Shown one piece after another: positions 16,678-23,949 of a stretch of 64,000 nucleotides of DNA. A program made the position numbers and the translations under genes. The stretch spans positions 3,038,001 to 3,102,000 of the forward strand of contig NZ_LT670848.1 of the NCBI RefSeq assembly GCF_900142975.1, read 5' to 3'. Within the stretch, counting starts at the first letter, position 1. Every line of letters begins with the position of its first letter. The notes beneath the pieces are model-generated. The model saw only the letters and a list, made by a program, of their open reading frames with translations, was not told the origin of the DNA and did not search any database. The stretch comes from Salegentibacter salegens. GTDB taxonomy: Bacteria > Bacteroidota > Bacteroidia > Flavobacteriales > Flavobacteriaceae.

Positions 16678-17477
16678 TATTTAAAACTATATTTAAAAAT
16701 CCATCCCAGAATTTTGATTCCTGCAAAGATAGCACCTTTCACCGTGCCCGAAACTTTTGAAGTACCAATCCTGTTTTTGTAATGTACGGGAACTTCGGTA
16801 TAGGAAAATCCTTTTTTCAGGGCTTTTAGTTGCATTTCTACCGTCCAGCCGTAGGTTTTGTCCTGCATTTCCAGTTCCAGTAATTTATGATATTTAATCG
16901 CTCTAAACGGACCAAGATCTGTATACCGGGCGTTAAAAAATAACTTCATCAGTGAGGTTGCCAGCCAGTTTCCAAATATCTGCGGAAAAGTCATCGATCC
17001 CTTTTCCCGCCATTTTTTCACTCGTGATCCAATCACCAAATCTTTATCTTTTTCGATAATTGGTGCGATAATTTTAGTTAATTCAGCAGGAAAATCGCTG
17101 TAATCGCCGTCCAGGAAAACAATAATGTTGGGTTTAGTCCTGAGCTGGTCGAAGGTCTGTTTTGAAATATAATCCATCCCCTTTAAACAGGCGTAACCAT
17201 AACCTTTTCGATGTTCCTGAAGTACTGTGGCACCGGCATTTTCGGCATTTTCTTCAGTGGCATCGGTAGAATTGTTGCTTACAACAATTATTTCCTGAAC
17301 AATTTCAGGAATTTCAGCAATGACTTTAGCAATAGATTCTTCTTCGTTATAAGCCGGAATAATTACTTTAATCCCTCCAGATGGCTTTATTTCTTGCGAC
17401 TTTGCTTCATTAATAGAATTATTTTCTGACTCATACTTCGTTTGCTTGCCTTGAGGGTCTTGTTTTTTTTGCGGCAT
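16677..17477 (-). CDS. GT2, polyprenyl-phosphate sugar synthase-like (DPM1 type)
   Basis: A 266-residue GT2 enzyme with a 30-residue polar N-terminal tail. KVIIPAYNEEESI opens the fold, FLDGDYSDFP gives the metal-binding DGD, and LGPFRAIKYHKL, YGWTVEMQLKA and VHYKNRIGTSKVSG match polyprenyl (dolichyl) phosphate mannose/glucose synthases. It lacks the C-terminal membrane helices of ArnC-type enzymes. It probably charges undecaprenyl phosphate with a sugar for the GT-C protein two genes downstream (inference). The preceding gene stops immediately before its start codon, and the next begins on its last base. Confidence 0.8.
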   Translation of the reverse strand: MPQKKQDPQGKQTKYESENNSINEAKSQEIKPSGGIKVIIPAYNEEESIAKVIAEIPEIVQEIIVVSNNSTDATEENAENAGATVLQEHRKGYGYACLKGMDYISKQTFDQLRTKPNIIVFLDGDYSDFPAELTKIIAPIIEKDKDLVIGSRVKKWREKGSMTFPQIFGNWLATSLMKLFFNARYTDLGPFRAIKYHKLLELEMQDKTYGWTVEMQLKALKKGFSYTEVPVHYKNRIGTSKVSGTVKGAIFAGIKILGWIFKYSFK

Positions 17478-19061
17478 TTACTTCGATTTCTGGTTTACCA
17501 AATTCATTAGATCTACATCATTTCCCAGTAAAACTTCTTCAGAATTTATTCTTCCCTCTAAATCGTCATTTTCAAGTTTTAAAACGCCTCTTGGGCAAAC
17601 TGCCGAGCAAATTCCGCAGCCAACACAACTGGAACGCACTATATTTTCTCCCTTTTGAGCATACGCGCGAACATCGATTCCCATTTCGCAATAGGTAGAG
17701 CAATTTCCGCAGGAAATACATTGGCCACCGTTTGTAGTAATTCTAAACCTTGAAAAAAGGCGTTGCTGCATTCCTAAAATCGCGGCCATTGGGCAACCAT
17801 AGCGACACCAAACCCTACTACCAAAAATAGGATAAAAACCGACCCCGATTACTCCGGAAAATACAGCTCCAATCAAGAAACCATACCATTCGCGAAGTTG
17901 ATAGCCGGCAAAGAAGAAAATATTCCCGTTACCGCTAATATAATTAATACCGATAATAGCCAAAATAATAACGAGGTATCCAATAGCACCATATTTAGCA
18001 TCTTTTGCCAATTCTTTTCGCTTAAAAATTATAATTATCGCAAAAAGCAGGGTGAGGAAACCGGCGGAACCCCACAGGAACATATCTCTGCTAAGCCAGA
18101 ATTCTTCTGGATTTTCGGCTAAAAATGAATATAAAACCGCGATGGTCATTACCGTAACAAAAACCAGAACGCTATGAATTACCCAACGCTCAATCTTCCA
18201 GGCATACTGCGATTTGTTAGAAAGATGGCGGTAAGGATCGCCGGCGGTTTCCGCGAGTCCGCCGCAGCCGCAAACCCAGCTGCAATACCAGCGTTTACCA
18301 TATTTATAAGTTAAAATTGGGGTAATTACAAAAATGGAAATTAAACCAAAAGCCAGCATAATTACACCAATATTTCCTGCAGAAAGGAATTCGTTGATCT
18401 TATAATCGGTAAACAAATCGTAGTTAAGTGGCCAGATATTCGCCGGATTATAATAAGGCTGATTCAACCGAATTAGAATTTCAGGAAGTAAAAACGCAAA
18501 TCCCAATTGAAAAAACATCACCGAAAAGGTGCGAATTACCTCGTAGCGATTATTGCGATATTTCAGAATAAATTTATAGCCGAAGATAAGAATGGCAAGC
18601 GTGTAAAGCGTACCGTAAACAAACCACTGGCTGGCGGGATTCCCGCTAATAAGTCTACTTAAAGGATCAAACAAAGCAATAATTCCCGTATTGGCGCCAT
18701 CGGAATTCAATCCTAAGTATTGTGGAAACCAGTACAAAACCACGTAGAAAAGCGTAAGGCTAATTCCCAGAATCCAGGCCCAAAATCCGCGGCCGGTTAG
18801 TGATTTAAACCAAACGCCATCATTTTTTATTCCTTCGTGTTTACCTAAATACAGGTCGTTCGCGAAAATCACCGTTCCCACAGCGATAAGGCCCAAAGAC
18901 AGACTTAAGAATAATACTTTATTCGGAAAATTTACATTGGCCACGGCGAGTACTAAAATAAATAACCCAACCAAACCAATACCGCTAGCCATTCTTTGTG
19001 TTGTAGAAAGTTTTGACGGTGCCTCTGCAGTAAGAGACATATTATGTTCTATTTTGCTCAT
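17478..19061 (-). CDS. membrane polyferredoxin (NapH/CcoG-like) with 4Fe-4S clusters
   Basis: A 527-residue protein with about ten membrane helices followed by a ferredoxin domain. Cysteine motifs are CSWVCGCGG and CRYGCPM in membrane-proximal loops, then CISCGNCSTYC and CVGCGICSAVCPRG in the C-terminal domain, which should hold two 4Fe-4S clusters. The arrangement resembles NapH, RdxA/CcoG and NosR C-termini, membrane electron carriers. Its start overlaps by 4 bases the stop of an FAD/NAD(P) oxidoreductase, suggesting an electron route from NAD(P)H through FAD to the clusters. The final acceptor is unknown. A short polar segment precedes the first helix. Confidence 0.82.
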   Translation of the reverse strand: MSKIEHNMSLTAEAPSKLSTTQRMASGIGLVGLFILVLAVANVNFPNKVLFLSLSLGLIAVGTVIFANDLYLGKHEGIKNDGVWFKSLTGRGFWAWILGISLTLFYVVLYWFPQYLGLNSDGANTGIIALFDPLSRLISGNPASQWFVYGTLYTLAILIFGYKFILKYRNNRYEVIRTFSVMFFQLGFAFLLPEILIRLNQPYYNPANIWPLNYDLFTDYKINEFLSAGNIGVIMLAFGLISIFVITPILTYKYGKRWYCSWVCGCGGLAETAGDPYRHLSNKSQYAWKIERWVIHSVLVFVTVMTIAVLYSFLAENPEEFWLSRDMFLWGSAGFLTLLFAIIIIFKRKELAKDAKYGAIGYLVIILAIIGINYISGNGNIFFFAGYQLREWYGFLIGAVFSGVIGVGFYPIFGSRVWCRYGCPMAAILGMQQRLFSRFRITTNGGQCISCGNCSTYCEMGIDVRAYAQKGENIVRSSCVGCGICSAVCPRGVLKLENDDLEGRINSEEVLLGNDVDLMNLVNQKSK

Positions 19062-20344
19062 GCTTTCTGTAAATTCTCTTTAAATCTTTTAAAAATATCT
19101 TTCTCGTAACGAGTATAAAATTCGGGATCAAAATTGGCTTGTTTTAGGTTGGCCAATACGTGATCTATTTTTCGGTTTTCGGTTAGCCATTGATCAAAAA
19201 CAGGGTGGCGCATTCTAATTCCGAAGGTATTTATTCCCAGGAATTTATTTGAATTCGCATCAAAAGCGATAGTAATAGCTTTGGTATTATCTTTATGCTG
19301 CCAATGAAAGTGCTTTTCATTATCGCCCGGTTTTGTTGAAACATTCCCATAAGTTTGGTATTCAATATCAAAGAATTTAGCCGAATTAAACCAGTTTCCG
19401 GGTTTGTATTTCATCGCATTGCCGGTTAAGGTTTGTGCGAGTGTTTCGCCCATCATTCGGCCTGCATACCAAACAGCTTCAATAGGTTTGCGATGGGATT
19501 GGGGCTGCTTTAATTGTGCACAGTCCCCAATCGCGTAAATATCTTTAATGTTGGTTTGTAAATATTCATCAATCAAAATTCCTTTATCGGTTTCTAATTC
19601 AGAATCTTTAAGAAAATCTATATTTGGTCTAACTCCGGTGCAAAGGCCCACCACCTGGCATTCAATTTCTTCTCCGGAATTTGTGATTATAGATTTAACT
19701 CTTCCGTTCTCATCGTCAATAATTTTATCGAGTTCGGTTTGGTGCCGAAGGTCTACGCCGTGAGATTTGATGTGTTCCGAAATTAGTTTTGCGTCCTGCA
19801 GGGGCAACATATTGTGCCAAAAAGCTTCTTCCCGAATCAGAAAAGTGACATCAATATTTCGCGTTTTGAGCATTTCGGCGAGTTCCACCCCAATCAATCC
19901 GCCGCCAATAATTACGGCTTTTTTACAGTTTTGAGTGTTTTCTTCCAGGAGTTCCAAATCCTGTTTAGAAACCAATCCCTGTACGCCCTTTAAATCCTGA
20001 CCTTCCCAATTGAATTTATTATAAACCGAACCCGTTGCCAAAACCAGTTTATCGTAATTCATTGTTTCTTCCGAAGAAAAATGCAAGGTTTTTCTTTCAA
20101 AATCTATTTTATCAACCCAGGCTTTCTTTAGTTCAATACGGTTTTTCTCCCAAAACCAGTCTTCATAAGGTTTAAGGTGATTCCATTTCATATGGCCCAT
20201 ATACACATACATTAGGGCGGTACGGGAAAAGAAATAATCGCTTTCCGCAGAAATCACGGTAATTTTCGCATCAGAATTCTTCCTAATGTGCCGTGCGCAG
20301 GTAATTCCTGAAATCCCATTTCCTATAATGACGATGTGTTCCAT
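19058..20344 (-). CDS. FAD/NAD(P)-dependent oxidoreductase (nitrite-reductase/rubredoxin-reductase type)
   Basis: A 428-residue pyridine nucleotide-disulphide oxidoreductase. The FAD loop GNGISGITCARHIR starts at residue 8, the NAD(P) loop GGGLIGVELAEML is near 149, and the second FAD contact YAIGDCAQL is near 276. There is no redox CxxxxC pair. The N-terminal half resembles the reductase part of NirB and rubredoxin reductases. It is coupled by a 4-base overlap to the polyferredoxin gene. A palindromic element shared with two other loci lies one base upstream of its start codon, so this may begin a separately controlled transcript within the cluster. Confidence 0.83.
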   Translation of the reverse strand: MEHIVIIGNGISGITCARHIRKNSDAKITVISAESDYFFSRTALMYVYMGHMKWNHLKPYEDWFWEKNRIELKKAWVDKIDFERKTLHFSSEETMNYDKLVLATGSVYNKFNWEGQDLKGVQGLVSKQDLELLEENTQNCKKAVIIGGGLIGVELAEMLKTRNIDVTFLIREEAFWHNMLPLQDAKLISEHIKSHGVDLRHQTELDKIIDDENGRVKSIITNSGEEIECQVVGLCTGVRPNIDFLKDSELETDKGILIDEYLQTNIKDIYAIGDCAQLKQPQSHRKPIEAVWYAGRMMGETLAQTLTGNAMKYKPGNWFNSAKFFDIEYQTYGNVSTKPGDNEKHFHWQHKDNTKAITIAFDANSNKFLGINTFGIRMRHPVFDQWLTENRKIDHVLANLKQANFDPEFYTRYEKDIFKRFKENLQKA

Positions 20345-20369
20345 ATTTACTCGATAATCGAGATTTAAA
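20345..20369. repeat. palindromic element CTCGATAATCGAG, copy 1
   Basis: A 13-base palindrome (6-base arms, 1-base centre) inside a 25-base stretch that recurs identically at 62699-62723, with 22 bases recurring at 60882-60903. On the minus strand it sits immediately before the start codon of the FAD oxidoreductase gene, so it could overlap the translation start or act as an operator. Confidence 0.75.
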
Positions 20370-20437
20370 AGTGAGACTTATCTTGAAACTAAAATAATTC
20401 TAATAATGATTTTTAAGCTTTTTCCGAAGTAATTTAC

Positions 20438-21250
20438 TTAAACAGTTTTTATAACTTCTTTAAAAAGTGTAATCATATTTGGTTCTGCTTTTTCGGCCAT
20501 CGCGATAATTTCGTCAATATTTACCGGTTTCAGGTTGTCGGGATCGCCTTCATCGGTGATTACAGAAATAGCCGAAACCGGTAATTTCAAGTGATTGGCA
20601 ACTATTATTTCAGGAACTGTACTCATTCCTACAGCATCTGCTCCCAAAACCTGCAACATTCTATATTCAGCACGGGTTTCTAATTGCGGGCCTAAAAGTG
20701 CCGCGTAGACTCCTTTATGAAGTTTAATGTTTTGTTTTTTAGCGGTTTTTTCGAATAAACTATTCATTTCAGCATCGTAAGGTGCGCTCATATCTACAAA
20801 ACGTTCGCCCATTTGTGAAACTCCTTTAAAAGCTAAAGGCGAATCTCCCAGCAAATTAATATGATCGTCAATTAGCATAAGTTCACCTTTTTTGAACTTT
20901 AAATTAACCGAACCGGAAGCATTGGAAACAAGTAGTTTTTTAATGCCAAGTTGATGCATAATACGCACAGGAAAAGTTACATCTTGCATAGTATAGCCTT
21001 CGTACATATGGAAACGCCCCTGCATTACCATTACTTTTTTTCCAGCTAATTCCCCAAAAATTAATTTTCCTTTGTGAAATTCTACCGTTGCGGTTGGGAA
21101 ATGGGGAATATGATTGTAGCTAACCTCGATTTCTATCTTTATTTCGTCTAAAAGCTGACCCAATCCCGTACCGAGGATAATCCCTATTTCAGGATTTTCA
21201 AATCCTTTTTCTTTCAGGTATTTGGTGGTTTCCTGTATATCTTTAATCAT
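20438..21250 (-). CDS. purine nucleoside phosphorylase, trimeric class I, with Asp at the base-selective position
   Basis: A 270-residue enzyme of the PNP-I/MTAP family, cleaving purine nucleosides with phosphate. Visible sites are GTGLGQL (phosphate loop), GRFHMYEGY (His81), GPQLETRAEY (Glu195) and AVGMSTVPE (Met209, Ser210). Asp233 in VITDEG aligns without gaps with Asn243 of human PNP; Asp at this place is seen in adenine-specific MTAP, so adenosine-type substrates are plausible. It overlaps the TIGR04282-like gene by 4 bases within a radical SAM cluster, which suggests action on an ArsS nucleoside product. A housekeeping PNP role is the alternative. Confidence 0.88.
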   Translation of the reverse strand: MIKDIQETTKYLKEKGFENPEIGIILGTGLGQLLDEIKIEIEVSYNHIPHFPTATVEFHKGKLIFGELAGKKVMVMQGRFHMYEGYTMQDVTFPVRIMHQLGIKKLLVSNASGSVNLKFKKGELMLIDDHINLLGDSPLAFKGVSQMGERFVDMSAPYDAEMNSLFEKTAKKQNIKLHKGVYAALLGPQLETRAEYRMLQVLGADAVGMSTVPEIIVANHLKLPVSAISVITDEGDPDNLKPVNIDEIIAMAEKAEPNMITLFKEVIKTV

Positions 21251-21870
21251 ATTTTTTTATTGAAAAATTGCTGAAAATCTTCGTGATCTTTTATATCTGA
21301 ATAATAATCTACATCGTTCCGTGCTTCAAGCAAACCGATATTTTTTTCTTTTAAATCTTTTAAAGTATCCTCTAAAACCGATGAGGTTCCCCAATCTTTA
21401 TTCTGAAAAACTTCAGGGAATAATTGATTCATTCCCAATAAGTAATAGCCGCCATCTGTAGCCGGTCCAATTACCGCATCCTTTTCCTGAAGTAATTGAA
21501 AAGCTTTTTCAAGATCTTCTTGTTTTAAATCGTAAAGATCGCTGCCAATTATAATAATGTTTTTATAGCCATTTTTAAAACCTTTTTCAAACGCATTCTT
21601 CATTCGTTCTCCTAAACCTTTTCCCTGCTGAAGATTTTTAGAATAAATCTCAGGTTTCCAAATATCGTTTTGAGCAATTATTTCAGAATAATATACTTCT
21701 TTGCTAACGGCAAGATTTCTAGTAACCGAAACAGTGTGTTCAAGCAAAAAATTATAAATTTTAAAAGCAGTTATATCCCCAACATCTTTGGCAAGTCGGG
21801 TTTTTACTTTTCCCAGTTCTGGATTCCTGGTAAAGATAATTAATAAACTATCAGCAGCTTTTAGGCTCAA
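21247..21870 (-). CDS. TIGR04282-type transferase (arsenosugar cluster, CofC/GT-A-like)
   Basis: A 207-residue nucleotidyltransferase/GT-A-like protein. LLIIFTRNPELGKVKTRLAKDVG is the family signature at the N-terminus; IIIGSDLYDL and IGPATDGGYYLLGM follow. This family, formerly named rSAM/selenodomain-associated transferase 1, is found beside ArsS-type radical SAM genes and is now often annotated as an arsenosugar biosynthesis glycosyltransferase. Here it directly follows the radical SAM gene by 24 bases and overlaps the phosphorylase gene by 4. Substrate is not shown by the sequence. Confidence 0.82.
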   Translation of the reverse strand: MSLKAADSLLIIFTRNPELGKVKTRLAKDVGDITAFKIYNFLLEHTVSVTRNLAVSKEVYYSEIIAQNDIWKPEIYSKNLQQGKGLGERMKNAFEKGFKNGYKNIIIIGSDLYDLKQEDLEKAFQLLQEKDAVIGPATDGGYYLLGMNQLFPEVFQNKDWGTSSVLEDTLKDLKEKNIGLLEARNDVDYYSDIKDHEDFQQFFNKKI

Positions 21871-21894
21871 AATTTAAAATTTAAGAAGTGAAAA

Positions 21895-22953
21895 TTATGC
21901 GACTGTTCCCTGGCAACTACTTCCTGCGCCTGCAGTACAGCCGTAACAATGTTGTGAAATTCGTATTTCCCGGTTATTGAGCAAATCTTCGTTGTAATCG
22001 CTAATATGCTGCACTTTACTGTTTACTTTTAATTCTAACATTTGATTAAAATCGCAGTCGTATAACCAGCCATCCCAACTTACTGAAATGGTGTTTGTAC
22101 ACATCACGCTCTCTACCGCGGTGGGATTGTAAGCCTCTACAAGTGCATACATATAATCTTCATAATTCTCTGAAGCGATTAAAAATTCTAGAAACCTGCT
22201 TATAGGTAGGTTAGTAATGGCAAAAAGATTGTCAAAATCTATATTGAAATCTTCTTTAAGCGCTTTTTTAAAATCTTTCTCCAGGGCTTGCTGGTTTGTA
22301 GGTAAAAATGCCCCGGCAGGGTTATAAACCAGGTCTAATTTAAGTCCGCTGCCCTCTTGCGCATAACCTACTTCGTTGAGCATTTGTAAAACTTTAATAG
22401 ATTTATCAAAAACGCCGCTGCCGCGCTGCTTATCCGTTTTCTCCCTTTTATAAAAAGGAAGCGAAGAAGCCACGTGTACATTATATTTTTTAAAGAATTC
22501 TGGTAAGTCGTGGTATTTTTTATTCGCCAGAATTATGGTGAGATTGGAGCGAACAATAAAATCCTTGATTCCTGCTTTTGAAGCTTCCTCTACAAACCAG
22601 CGAAAATTAGGGTTCATCTCTGGTGCGCCCCCGGTGAGGTCTAAAGTATGAGCTTTCGTAATTTTTATTACCTCCAGGCATTGTTGCATGGTCTCTTTAG
22701 TCATAATCTCTTTTCGATCTGGCCCGGCATCTACATGGCAGTGAGAGCAAACCTGGTTGCACATATATCCTAAATTAAGCTGAAGGATCTCCAGTTTTTT
22801 AGGTTTTAAAGGAAAGTTACCGGTTTCGGCAATTTTATCTTTAAAAAGCGGCAGTTTTCCCTCTCGAAAAATGCCATTACTTAAAAATGCAAGTTGGTTT
22901 TCGGGTTTTGAAAGATCGTTTTTTCTAGCCGATAAAGATTTTAATAAAGCCAT
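21895..22953 (-). CDS. arsS: ArsS-type radical SAM/Cys-rich protein
   Basis: A 352-residue radical SAM enzyme. The cluster-binding motif CNQVCSHC is at Cys65, Cys69 and Cys72, followed by LDLTGGAPEMNP. The C-terminal Cys-rich domain ends in CYGCTAGAGSSCQG (Cys336, Cys339, Cys347), diagnostic of the TIGR04167 family. In some organisms a cysteine here is selenocysteine; in this gene all are ordinary TGT/TGC codons. ArsS joins a 5'-deoxyadenosyl group to dimethylarsenic in arsenosugar synthesis. No ArsM methyltransferase is in the window, so the arsenic role is by homology and context. Confidence 0.87.
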   Translation of the reverse strand: MALLKSLSARKNDLSKPENQLAFLSNGIFREGKLPLFKDKIAETGNFPLKPKKLEILQLNLGYMCNQVCSHCHVDAGPDRKEIMTKETMQQCLEVIKITKAHTLDLTGGAPEMNPNFRWFVEEASKAGIKDFIVRSNLTIILANKKYHDLPEFFKKYNVHVASSLPFYKREKTDKQRGSGVFDKSIKVLQMLNEVGYAQEGSGLKLDLVYNPAGAFLPTNQQALEKDFKKALKEDFNIDFDNLFAITNLPISRFLEFLIASENYEDYMYALVEAYNPTAVESVMCTNTISVSWDGWLYDCDFNQMLELKVNSKVQHISDYNEDLLNNREIRISQHCYGCTAGAGSSCQGTVA

Positions 22954-23021
22954 GCAAAAATTACTTTTGGTGCTGTTACAGAATAAAAATGATTTTTAGA
23001 AGATAAGCATCAGCAAAAATA

Positions 23022-23357
23022 TTACATACTTAATTTATCATATTTATTCATCATTTGTACGCCGTGAACCAGGGTGGCTCCACTTTCTATAGCTGCGCCG
23101 GCATGTACGGCTTCCATCATTTCTTCTTTGGTAATTCCTCTTTGTAGGCCGTCTTTGGTATAAGCGTCTATACAATATGGACATTTTACAACGTGGGAAA
23201 CGGCAAGGGCTATAAGCGATTTTTCGCGGGCAGAAAGCGCACCTTCTTCAAAAACTTTTCCGTAGTAATCAAAAAATTTATTTCCTAATTCTTCACTCCA
23301 TTCAGTTATTTCACCGAATTTTCTCAAGTCATCTGGGTTATAGTAAGTCTTAGACAT
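23022..23357 (-). CDS. AhpD-like carboxymuconolactone decarboxylase family protein of the ArsS cluster
   Basis: A 111-residue all-helical AhpD/CMD-fold protein. The redox pair is CPYC (Cys59, Cys62) followed by IDAYTKDGLQRGITKEEMMEA, as in peroxidase-like members. The version found with ArsS is annotated as arsenosugar biosynthesis-associated peroxidase-like protein, and it is the first large gene of the cluster, 68 bases before arsS. It may reduce an oxidised arsenic intermediate or protect the enzyme; neither is demonstrated. Confidence 0.85.
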   Translation of the reverse strand: MSKTYYNPDDLRKFGEITEWSEELGNKFFDYYGKVFEEGALSAREKSLIALAVSHVVKCPYCIDAYTKDGLQRGITKEEMMEAVHAGAAIESGATLVHGVQMMNKYDKLSM

Positions 23358-23491
23358 TTTTGTAACAATTTAATTTATACAATTTTTGTCTAAAATATCT
23401 ATTAAAACTTACTTACCCAATGAATGTTTGGTTTAATAAGGGAGTTTTTAAAGGCTTAAAATGTAAAGAGAATTAAAGATGCAGTGGTTAG

Positions 23492-23593
23492 CTACTTCTT
23501 CCCTAGTGTTTTAATTATTTTTTTTACAAAAAATGTTGAAACAATAATTATTGCCAAAGCTTCAAGGCCCAGTAGCAGAAAAATAATATCCAT
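23492..23593 (-). CDS. possible 33-residue single-helix membrane protein
   Basis: An ATG-started frame on the minus strand encodes 33 residues: MDIIFLLLGLEALAIII, then a continuing hydrophobic stretch and a basic tail FVKKIIKTLGKK. That is one membrane helix with positive residues on the presumed cytosolic side. It lies 134 bases upstream of, and points toward, the AhpD-like gene, so it could be the first gene of the arsS cluster. No clear ribosome binding site or promoter was seen; a chance frame is possible. Confidence 0.35.
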   Translation of the reverse strand: MDIIFLLLGLEALAIIIVSTFFVKKIIKTLGKK

Positions 23594-23857
23594 AGTATTT
23601 GATATATTTGTGTACCTAACCAGGGTAGGAGAGGGCGCGATTAATAATTATGTAAATATCTGATTGTTAATTTGTTTTGCTTGCCGCTTTTGCGATAAAA
23701 GTTACGGTTTATGAGGTTAAATCATGAACATTTATGTATTTTGAGCCCCTATTTAAGAAGAGTGTTTAACGCAATACCTATTTATATTAGTTTGAAACAG
23801 ATTTGTTACCGGCTTTGAATGGTGTTTGCGATGGAAACTCTAACTTTACAAAAATTC

Positions 23858-23880
23858 AACGAATGTTAAATCAATTCGTT
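23858..23880. promoter_or_regulatory. inverted repeat AACGAAT-N9-ATTCGTT
   Basis: Perfect 7-base arms with a 9-base spacer lie 69 bases upstream of the AraC-family gene. It is the clearest dyad in the 592-base gap 23358-23949 and may be an operator, perhaps for self-regulation. Apart from this and the small frame at 23492-23593 nothing else was recognised in the gap. Confidence 0.3.
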
Positions 23881-23949
23881 AGTGTTTAAAATAAAACTAA
23901 TATTAAGTTTTAAAATTTGAATTAAAGGGGCTTCCCCACGTTTTAGTTT

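Noticed and set aside
21895..21950. Possible selenocysteine in the C-terminal Cys-rich domain of the ArsS-type protein
   Set aside because: All three Cys codons are TGT or TGC and there is no in-frame TGA; the gene ends at a normal TAA.
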